A stretch of 64,000 nt of DNA. It comes from Rotaria macrura (taxonomy: Eukaryota; Rotifera; Eurotatoria; Philodinida; Philodinidae). The stretch lies in assembly GCA_900239685.1 (NCBI GenBank), contig OENT01000347.1, forward strand, positions 1 to 64,000, given 5' to 3'. Position 1 is the stretch's first letter. Every line of letters begins with the position of its first letter. Below the pieces are notes generated by a model. The model had not been told where the DNA came from and did no database searches. It saw only the letters and a list, made by a program, of their open reading frames with translations. The position numbers were made by a program, and so were the translations under genes. Shown here piece by piece: positions 49,960-61,200 of the stretch.

Positions 49960-52900
49960 TAAATCGTGTCAGACACACAATCATGCTACTTAATTATTTT
50001 AACATGTAGGATGAGAATGCAACTGTAAATGAAACATAAATATCCCAAGAATCATTTCATACTAATGAGACAATACAAATGAATGGTGATATTCAGTTTG
50101 AAAATGTCAACTTCGTCTATCCAGCGCGGTCCGATGTTTTAGTACTTCGAGATCTCAATTTTACAGCTCCTTCTGGTGAGATAACAGCTTTGATCGATTT
50201 TAATGGCTCCGGTGGGTGCTTTCGATAGACAGATGTTGAACTTTGCTAACCTTGTATTTGTTGAGTCAATAGGCAAGAGCACATGTATTTCACTTCTACT
50301 AAGATTTTATGAACCGAAATCTGGCCTTATTCTAATTGATGGTCAATCAATTACGGATTATAATTTGAAACAATTACGATAAAACGTTGGCGTAGTTAGT
50401 CAAGAACCCGTATGTCTGTGTCTAAATAATTTCAGTTTTTTCACATGAAACTATCAATTTAGATTTTGTTTTGTACAACTATCTATGAAAATATTCGCTT
50501 CGGTAAAGAAGATGCAACAAAAGCAGAGATCGAGCAAGCAGCATGTGAAGCTAATACTCATGATTTCATTATGAAATTACCCAAAATAGACGTCGCAGGA
50601 TCGTTTGCAAAGAGTAACTATTTGACGTTGCATATTGTGTGTTTTTAGAAAAATGATACCATCGTTGGTGAAGGTGGAGTTCAGTTGAGTGGTGGTGAAA
50701 GACAACGTATAACTTTAGCTCGTGCTCTTATCAAGCAGCCTGTGATGCTTGTGTTGGATGAAGCAACAAGTCCCCTCGATGGTGCTAATGAAACGATCGT
50801 TCAAGAAGCACTCGATCGAGCATGCCATGGCTTTATTGTACTTATCTTTTCTTCATCGTACTATTTCTATTTGTTCATAGGATGAACGACTATTGTAATA
50901 TCTCATCGATTGAAAACGATTCAAAATGTTCAGTATATCTATGTATTGAGTGATGGTCATGTGATTGAACAAGTTACACACAAGACATTGATGTCACAAG
51001 AAGGAAGTCACTACCGTGAAATAATGACAAGTCAACAGAATGAAATGAATGAAAGAGAACTCATTGAAACATGCGACATAACACAACTACAAGATGACAA
51101 GGAAAAACGATTGTGTATGTTAATAACAGGAGAAAAGAATGCTTTGTAGGATCTGTTACTTTTTATTAGCTGAACGATCTCAAATTTTCAGTCATAGTGA
51201 AATTTTTGATGAAGAGAAAGTAAATCAAATCAACATACGTCTTTCATGATAGTTTTCAGACACAAGATAATTTTTCGAATAGGCATCATTGACGACACAA
51301 ATCGACGATCTGTTTTCTTGCGGCTATTGCAGATGAACAGCCTCGAGTTGATTATCATCCTAATTGGTTGTGCAGCATGTCTCATCAGTGGCGTAGGCCT
51401 ATCGATTCAAATTATTCTACTGACAAAAACGATATCTGTAAGTTATTTTTTCTTGTAGAAAATGACATTCATTGTCAACATTGATTATTTATCAGGTGTT
51501 GGAAGATTGTGATTACCAAGAAGAGCGCCATCAAATTATCAAAATTTTCCTTCTCTTTTTGTTGATGGGTGTTGCTCTATTAGTTGTTCGTTTTATTCAA
51601 GTAGGTTTCTACTCAATGAAATTCTCTCTACGTTCTGCATTCCTAGTACACAGCTTTTGCTATATCAGGCTCAGCATTGGCTAAGCGAATTTGTACAAAG
51701 GCCTTCTCGTACTATCTATGCCAAGACATGGCTTTGTTTGATCGTCATGAAAACTGTTCTGGAGCTATTTCTAATAATTTGTCATCGGATGGCTTGACTA
51801 TTCAAAATATGACAGGTACTCGTTTAGGAATTGTTTGTGAATCATTTGCATTATTCGGGATTGGTATCTTCCTCGGAATTTTCTTCAATTGGCAATTGAC
51901 TTTAATCCTACTCATATTTATTGTCTCTCTATTTGTTGTTGCTTTCATGCCAATACGTTGGCAAGCACAATTTAAACAGCGTTTCGACCGTGTCCTTCGA
52001 TTAGCGAATCCAGTAAAAGGATAATTTTAATGAAAATGTTCTCTTCATCGAAATATTGATTGTTAATGATTGTTTTTACTTATAGCTTGTTGCTCAGATC
52101 ATTCAAGATGTTCGTACAGTGAAGCAATTGACAAGAGAGACAGAATTTCAACGTCAATTTTCTCATTTAGTTCATCAAGAGTTCAAGTCAGTCATTGAAT
52201 CACTTTTCTTTCTTAATCATTGTAAAATAGTCTTTCTTTCATAGATGTCGTCGACAGGATATGATAATATCTTCTCTCACACATAGTATCTATTGGGTAA
52301 TGGGACCATTTATATTGATGGCTCTCTGTTGGGCGACTCTCATCCTTGTTGAAAACAAACAACTAGAAATGAAGCATATGTCGATGTACTTACGCTAAGT
52401 AGATATCGTAAAAGACCTATCTAATTCACATGTTCTTGTAGAGTGTTTGCCTATTCTATTTTCGCTTTGGAATCTCTACGATGCATTATGACATTGTGAG
52501 TTATTAAGTGAATCTCATTGTGACTTCGAATTTCTCGATATAGAACACGACAAATGAGTGAATCATTGTGAGCAGCTCGAAATTTCTTCGATTTGTTTGA
52601 TCGAATACCGGAAATTGACAATAATTCAATGGCTGGTCAACAATTGGTGGGTGATTGATTTTCGAGAAATCACATGATTAAATTATTTTATACAATGTAA
52701 TATTTAAATGTATTGATCTAGGATGACTTGAAAGGTGAGATCAAATTTGATGAAGTCAAATTTTCCTATGCATCTCGATCGAAGTACGGTGTGCTAAAGA
52801 ATTTTCAATTGACTGTCAAGCCTGGTGAGTTGATACGATATAGTGTCAGTAAATTTTCTAACAAAGTTTCTCATTTTTCTGAGTAGGGCAGCGCGTGGCT

Positions 52901-53719
52901 CTTGTAGGTATGTCGAAGCTAGTATTTGTCTATTCAATATGATAGTCTATTGTCATTAACAAAGGTTCATCTGGCTGTGGCAAAACGACAGTCTTTCAAC
53001 TTCTCGGACGATTCTATGATCCTGTCAAAGGACATATCGTGAGTTTATCGAATTCTAGTATCTCGATGGTGTTGACATTCGACAATTGAATATAAAATGG
53101 CTTCGCTCATCTTTGGGTCTCGTTAGTCACGAACCCATTTTATTCGATTTGAATATTTCTCAAAATATAGCCTATGGTAAAGAGAATACACCAATGGAAG
53201 CTATTATAGACGCAGCAAAAAAAGCCAATAGTGATGATTTCATTGTACGGTTACCACAAGTGAGTAAAAAATAATTCATCATGTTCGACTGTATTTTTTA
53301 ATTGCGGTCATAGGGCTACGAAACTAGATTTGGTATGAAAGGTGGTCATTTGTCTACTGGTGAGAAACAGCTTGTTTGCATAGCTCGCGTTCTATTGCGT
53401 CAGCCAAAGATTTTGCTATTCAACGAAGCTACAAGTGCCATGGATTCGAACAATGAACAGGTTCGATATTTTTTACAGTTTTATTGAATGAAACGATCAT
53501 TCGATGTATCCTTAGATCGTGCACGAAGTTGTCGATAAAACTCAAACCGAAGATCCAAGGAGAACTTCTATAATAAATGCGCACCGCCTGTCAACCATCC
53601 GTTCGTGTGATTTGATCTGCGTTCTTGATAAAGGACGTGAGATAGAAAGTGGCACTCATGAAGCTTTAATGGTACGACATGGAGCTTACTATCATAAAAT
53701 TGTTGACAGTCGACTCTGA

Positions 53720-56700
53720 CAAGTTGGCTATGGTTTTTGTTTACAAAAAGAATGTCGAATAACGGAGACAAACTATTGTTATTGATTAAAATACATGTTC
53801 AGCTATCTAATCCTGGTTAAATTGTATTTTCACTCTGGTCTTAGTGAAGTTTCTCCAGTACTTCTGATTCTGTGTCTGAAAAGATCTCAATTTTTAATAC
53901 TGCTCACAATTCTTCGATTAAACATCAAATTGAAGTAGATAATCGTGAAGGGTGAATAATCGGTATTTAAGATCAGCAAGGTGTAGAGTTATGTCTTTAG
54001 GAAAGATTTTCAAGAATTGTCTCGATTCCTATTAGTTCAGAATCAAAAACATGATTTTGGAGATGAATATTTTTATCGTAATTATCTATGAAAAAGTTCA
54101 ATTTTCCAGTCCCTTTCTTAAAGTAAAACCAGGAGAATGTTGACAGTAAAGAGTGATGTTATAGTTTTGTCTTTTGTATTCTCTGTCAGGAACGATGTAC
54201 GTTGCAGAGAGTTATATTTCTATCGAATCACTATGACCGAACTATTGCCGTTTCATAGAAATATCGAGTTCCGTGTTCTTTTATATTTTGTTCCCAAGCG
54301 ATAGAAACCTATTGGAATATTTGTTTCAATGCCATTTCGAGACCGCAGAAAGGTTTAGAACTACTCCCCATTTGACTTTGTATCGAATGACTAGAATACA
54401 CGCTATGAGTCATGAAAATCAAACCAGAAGCACACGTTACTAGTAGGATCCTAAGCAAGATACAATTAACAGAGTGATTCTAAATGGCTACTATATTTTA
54501 GCCACGGAGTCAAACTTGTTTTGAAAAGGTATTGCAGATTTTCTGCAACATTCTGAAAAATAGTTCGGTTCTATTGCACACTTGAAAAGCTTTTTCAAGT
54601 TGTGTAGTATTCAGAAATCTAGTTTTGGATTACGTAATGTGCATGATATCGTTTTGGTTCGATATGAAAATTTGATTACTTTAACAGTGAGAAATAGTAA
54701 TTTCGAGATGCGAGTGCACTTGTGGCTGTTGTAGAAAAAACTTCGAGCATTCCTAAGCTTTTCACAATTAGTGAAAAGAATATCATGATGTATTGAAAAA
54801 TGTCTGAAAACTAAACCAGACCATATTTTTATGGTACTTCTTTTTAGATTTTTTACAATAAGCGATATTGAACGGAAACTTAAAAAAAGCAGTTGGCTGG
54901 GAAATTTTGTTTGCTCACTAAAAATGAATTCTTTTTACATTACTCTATGATAACATGATGAATCTCTTGTAGGTGTATGGTCTAGACATTGAAATGGATG
55001 CTTTAGAGGAGTACATGCCCCGTAATGAATTAATTAATTAATGTAGAGAACACAATTTTCATAGAAAAAAGTCGCTCATCAACTCTTGAATTATGAACTT
55101 CTGTCACATATAAGTGGGAATATGATGAATTTCGGTACTATTTCATTTTTCTGAGTTATGTCTTTTCTGATTGGAGAATCCAGTTTTAGAAGCGAAAAAC
55201 GATCTAAAGAATATATTTCTTCAAGACCATGATCGAATGTAAAATATCCCGTATTGATTGCTTTATAACTCCTTCATTTCAATTGCAATCTGATAGTAAA
55301 ATAATTCAAAAACCTACCCAATCCTAAAATATTTTTTTGACTGAAGAAAGTCACTTAAACCACAAACAATTGCAGGTAGCAGACAGAAATCTATCTTAAT
55401 ATCTATTGTAAATCGTATCTCTCATGCTATCAGTATCCTGCAACTGGAATCAGTTCTGTAATGCAAAAAGGATGAAAAAAAATTTGAAAGAACTCTATTG
55501 ACTGTAGGTGTAGAAAAATTAGCATCGAAAAATTAGAATTTTTTCAAAATGATCGACATTTTACGCCCAATATTTCAATGATTGAATGATGACGAAAAAT
55601 ATTTTTTTCACTGATTGATAGCTTATCGAATTTGCTTCAGATTTGTTCTGATTGATTTTGAATTTCGACACTTTCCTTATTTTCAACAATCGTTCTAGAA
55701 ATACACACTCCGATGACTCAGAAGGAGAGAGGAGCAAAGGGGTAAACCAAGATGTGAGGTTTCGAGTTGATTGTTAACTGTTTTCATTCAATAGTTCAGA
55801 AGTTTGTTTTTACACTGATCAATTATGAACAAGCTACATAGAAACGAGTATCGTATCTTATCATCCAGGTAACACATTATCGAACGCGTTACTCAAAACA
55901 TAGAAATACTTGTCAGATACTCATAATCTGTTAAATCGTTGGTACGTTCTATCTACATGTCAATAAAATGAGACTTTTATGTAAGCATGCGCTATGTATG
56001 GTTCCTAATATAACACATCCTAATCCTCATGGAATTTCCGCCTGAATATAATTCGTGTTAGAATCATTAAAAATAATAATAAAAAGCTCTTTCAAAAATT
56101 CTAGTAAACATGAATTAGGTTGAACAGTGAGGATATCTTTACATGATAAACAGTTGATAAAGACTTGAGAACAGAATGAAAAAGAAAAAAATATATTTGA
56201 ACCATTACATTCAATCGTTGTTCAACTTTAATTTAATTGTCAGATTTATGCTTATTACTGTTGGTTTTTATTCAACAAAAGCATTCTATCAAGTTAACAA
56301 AGAAACGAATGAAACAAGAATTGTGCAGGCATCCCATTTGTGTGTACATAAACAGCCGTATTTTATTGAATAGAAAATAAAATCAGACGAGAGACCATAT
56401 CGATAGCGCCTTCTAATATAATACATTCTTTCTATCAAATATAGATTCAACAGAATGTTGTCTTACTTTCTTGATCAATAGACTTAGTCAGATTTAATAA
56501 GTTCAGTTTATCAGTCAGCTATCCTTGTTGAAGATTTCCATACTGATTTAAAATAGATATCTGTGACGAACGACGAGATCTTTCATGTAATTAAAGAAGT
56601 AGCAGCTGCAGAAAATTCCTTGGATAAATTAGGTATATTCATTTGAAACAACGTACTCGCAGTGTCTTGGCCGTACGTTTTCCTGTAACGGATCCCATAT

Positions 56701-58298
56701 GAATCCTGACCATGTACATTCGAACAAACAATTGCATTCTCAGAAAAAATACTGTTTTTTCCTGAGTGTTTTAAAAATCGTTCTTTTAACTTGCAGAGAA
56801 TCGTATTTCACAACATCACAGATATTATAGAATTGGGCTTGAAATGTGAATAGGAAATTGTTGACAAATACTCGATGATTGGTGAAAAAGAATAAATATA
56901 GAAAAAGGAATATGTGTAAGATTGAAGAAAATCAATTAGATGATAGCAACTTCAATGAAAAACGATTGGTAGAATTGTTGATAATACCAAGTTGAAGTTC
57001 GGAGAGATACAATTAGGTGCTCTGAAGCTGTGATAGAATGCAAAGGAAAATGAACATGGAGACAGTCAGACAGAGCGAGATAAGTAACAACTGATAATTG
57101 GACAAGAAAGAATCATAAATGATAGTTGAAAGAATGTGAAAGATAGAAGTGAATCTTTCCAACAAACATTGAGACAGATACAGAATGGAAGAGAATTAAT
57201 GAAAGAAGAAACAGATGAGAACAACACCAGGATAGTCAGCAAAGTAAAATACTGGAGACAACAAGTGAATGCAATGACTGAGCTCTATCATCTTACAGAA
57301 AAATTCAATAAAAAAAAAGAAATACCTAAGGCAAAGACATGGGAGAAATTTCACTCAATCTCAAAGACTTTCACCGAGTAAAACTATGCCATGAATAGAA
57401 TCATTTTGCATTTTTCGATGAAGGGAAAATAAAAGCAACACTAAACAAACCGAAAGACCTAACTCGATAGGCAAAATTGACTAACTACGATAAACTCAAA
57501 GTTCTATTCCTACTCTAATTTCTTCGGGTTGCTCTCCCATCCATATTACTATGACTAAGATACGACGAAATTTTCCATTACAAGAGTATCACAACAAAAT
57601 GAATAACCAACTGAAATTCATAATGATTTCAAATTCAGAGAAAATAAGATTCTTGCAGTCCACTTGAGATAAACAATAATCAATTTATCATCATTGAGAG
57701 TTTTCTAATCCTACCCGCAGAAATAGGTCTATTTTGGCTATGAAACTTAAACACTAGAATCTTGTTGTAAATAGTAAAGTGTCATTATTGTTCATGTTCT
57801 TTTTCAATTAATCACAATTGTATAAGATCATTTGAAAGTTACACATCGTCGTAAGCTTATTTTTTAAATTTACTGTTATTTTTCTTTAAATTTTTGTCCC
57901 TATTCCTATCGATCCTCATATTTTTCTACCAACAGAATATCCATTTATTCGTTTCACCTCATTTCATTCAACTAATTGATATTCCACGTCGAATTTCTCT
58001 ATTTTTTTTTACAATAGTCTTGTACGACTAGATTTTTCCGCAGCCGTAGCTTCTTTATTATATTCTTTTTTTTAAATAAACATTCTAGATCGAATCTCTT
58101 ATTTTGAATAGACTCTGTTCAATAATCATAATAAACAAACAAGAAAAAAATATCAACCTAGTTTATTGTCTAGTTACACCGAAAAAAAAATGTATATTCA
58201 TATCAATGTGGATTGTACAATGATGCACTGCTGTCCATTAATCTAAATATAGAATGAAAAACAAAATCATGAAACATTTTATGCACACGCGCTTTTCA
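53720..58298. other. Gene-poor, decayed sequence
   Basis: No intact gene. From about 56840 to 57380 the plus strand is purine-rich and coding-like, with a frame at 57136-57381 (SESFQQTLRQIQNGRELMKE, WRQQVNAMTELYHL) that looks like a coiled coil, preceded by stop-broken pieces; it may be a decayed gene I cannot name. 58074-58130 resembles 40133-40190, the 3' flank of the COX7A-like gene. Confidence 0.5.
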
Positions 58299-61200
58299 TT
58301 ACTTCATCATGTTAAGCAATAAATCTTGCTTCATTTTCGGTGTTGATATTCGATCAATTGGCATCTGACAAAAGGTGAACAAAGTAGATTTTTCTGTTTG
58401 CGATAAATTTGTTGTATTCAATGTAATCCATTCGCATAGTTTGAGTATAGCTGGTAGATGTTCAACAAGTTCGGAACTATCTAAAATAATCATGGAATTG
58501 AGATGAATACAAGTATGTATCGTCTAAAAGCTGACTTTGATGAACAAGACGAATGGCCATTGGCAATACATAAAAACAAATACGCCAATATGACGTGGAA
58601 ATAATTTGTCGTGCACTAGTTGTGTCTATTTGTGATAGTAGATGACGAAATAGATCATCACGAGAAAGTATTGAAAGTAGTTTCAATGAAGAATGACGCA
58701 TTCGTTGTATTTGTCCGTCGATGGAGCGAACACTTGGATCTGCTAAAGAAAAAACAAAATATACTCTCTTTTTAATATTAATCAAACGATTCCTACTTGA
58801 TGCATCGAGTGTGTAGACGAGTTTAAGTACGGTATCAATTTCATGTAATGCGCATAAGTTATCCAATGGAGTTGCTAAGATTGTCAATATCAGTTCAGTC
58901 AAGTGACTTGTGAATTGATAGATCTAAGAAATGAATACATAGAAAAGAACTAGTTGCTTATCATCTTTTGTTTTTGTACTTTTTCTTTCGTTCGAACATT
59001 TGCCATTAATGAAGCAACTGTTAAATCAATAACAAATGCAATTGTTCTACCAAACATCCATCGACCATTGCGAATCGTGTCATTATCACTATTACAAAGA
59101 AAAACTTGCAAGAAATTTTCTCGAGGCTTTTTCAACGAAGTCATACTTTGATAAACGTCGAGTATCCGTATGAAAATCAATGAGAGGTAATAGAGCATCG
59201 AAAATATTACTCGATACAAGTAATTGAGCACCATTATTAACTGATGATATTCGTAAAAGAAGTGCCTAGATTTTAATTGAATTTCATTATACAATGTATC
59301 GAAAAAGATTTCTTTTACCATATAGGATGAAAATGAATGCCACGTTTTAAGATCAACAATACCAGAAGTTTGTAATGATTGTACGACCGCACACATCAAC
59401 TGACGTAGCTCACTTTCAAGGGAACGTAAAAATGTTTGATTGAAATTAGTGAATACAGTATCTGATGCATCAATAGTTATAAGAGACGTGAGCAGACTTG
59501 ATCCTGATGACTAAAACAATTAAATACATTACTCTTGTGAATTGGCTGTTTGGAAAAAGTATGTTCAGTACTGAATTCATTCATTACTGACGTCAATAAG
59601 ATATCAGAGTGGAAAAAAACATCAACAAGAATATATTTTCTATGATTAATTCAACATTTCATCAAACTCAGAATGAATACTCGACTTGATAATAAGAGTG
59701 ATACGAAACATATATGAAAAATGTTATGATGAACTAGAATTTCTCTATTCTCTACTTATGCGAAATATTTTAACGAAATCGAAATATTCGAAAAGCGTTA
59801 CTATCATCTCGACTCTCTAAAAGACAGTGTCCTTAGAATAACAATTTATCTTAGTAGCATAGAAGTTATCTAGATCTCATCATGTCGTAGTCGGTTGGAT
59901 TGAGTTCACATCATCATCATCATCATCATAGATAGATCGTTGAAAATGATACGAAACATGTTTCGAATAACAAATCAACAACGCAAAAATCTTACCAGAT
60001 TTCATTACTAAAAGTCACTGCAATGATTTTTTCAAGAAGATCATTGGACAATATCGATCTTTTCAATTTTTAATTTAAACTAGTACCCAACATCAATTGT
60101 CATCGCAAGTGTCATTTTGCTACCAAACTAGTCTTTCCATACTATTCAAATGACGCAATCGAACGATTGATGTTATACAACATGTTTAGAAATGTGTATG
60201 AAGCATCTTATTCGATAGTTCTAAAAAAATAAATCAGCTCTATCGAATAAATTGAAGTCGAACTTGTCAGAAATTTCGATAAGTTTTAAATGAATGTCTT
60301 TAAAAGGCTGCGAGGATCGTCTTTCTAAAGTTTTCCTGAAACGTGACAAGCATGAGTTTCACACATGATCAGATACAGTATTCACTTCGGCTAGAATTCA
60401 TATACTTCCGAACAGAAGGAGTGTCAATTCACAGAGATGATAATCTGAAACTCGATTTTGGAACATACGATTACAGATAAAAATACACGAGTTGAAGGGA
60501 CTTTGTATCAGGATGATTTCAAACCATTGATTCGAAGTAGTAAGTGATAACATACTTCTAAATAGTCTACAAATAAATGGACTAGATGTTGCTGCAAAAT
60601 ACTAAGCTATTTGTAGCAATGTCTACGAGCAGAAAAATATGACTGATACCCTTTTAATACAAGACGTGTTATTCCAAATATCAAGAACGCATATACGGAC
60701 AGTTTTCTTTGCTCGCCTATTGTATCATCTTTGTTTTTATTTAGTGATCTGATCCAGTGTCAAATTTCGCTAGCATGCTACGAACTTATTTCAAATGATA
60801 TATTTTGCTCCACGTGATAGATCCTATTTGTAATCATTAAGAAGACAAAAAAATCGACCATTTTCTAAGGAGTACAGAACTACTCAGTTTCAACAATCCG
60901 TATATTATCAACACTTATTGTTGAAAGTGTTGCATAGATGAGTACGACTATTTCGTCGAACTCTACTTAAGACTCAAGGAACAACTACTGATCAATGTTA
61001 AGATAGGCTTTTATGTTAGAATCTCCATAGATATATGAAATTATAATGTAGACTGGTAGGAAGCGTCATTGAATGAAATTTTTTGTCATCTGTGAAACTC
61101 ACAGTATTAATCGATCATTATGATTGAGAAGCGGATAAAACCCAAAAATAATCTATTATTTCAACCAAGACAATACTTGAACAAATCCGTAAGATTATAC

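Larger units (their letters stand above)
47100..53719 (+). pseudogene. ABCB-type (P-glycoprotein-like) full transporter, decayed
   Basis: Order on the plus strand: a start MSDTKPLLSG; TM1 region FRFADGFDLFLICFGL (47422 on); a block LFNWIANRQASRIRIRLLQ (TMD1 cytoplasmic loop, about 47940); NBD1 from about 50080 with Walker A NGSGKST split by an intron, signature LSGGERQR and Walker [13 protein letters not shown]2 (51336-52560); NBD2 with Walker A GSSGCGKTT, altered signature LSTGEKQL, Walker [10 protein letters not shown] (D to N) and AHRLST. In-frame stops occur at 47913-47915 (TAA), 50380-50382 (TAA, in QLR*NVGVVSQEP) and 52569-52571 (TGA, in MSESL*AARNFF); another TAA is at 52396. A TMD1 piece is present only on the minus strand at 49402-49786. 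Exons for TM2-TM4 were not found. Family members pump lipids or drugs from the cell using ATP; this copy cannot encode a full protein as read. Recent decay is likely since most motifs are still clear. Confidence 0.85.
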
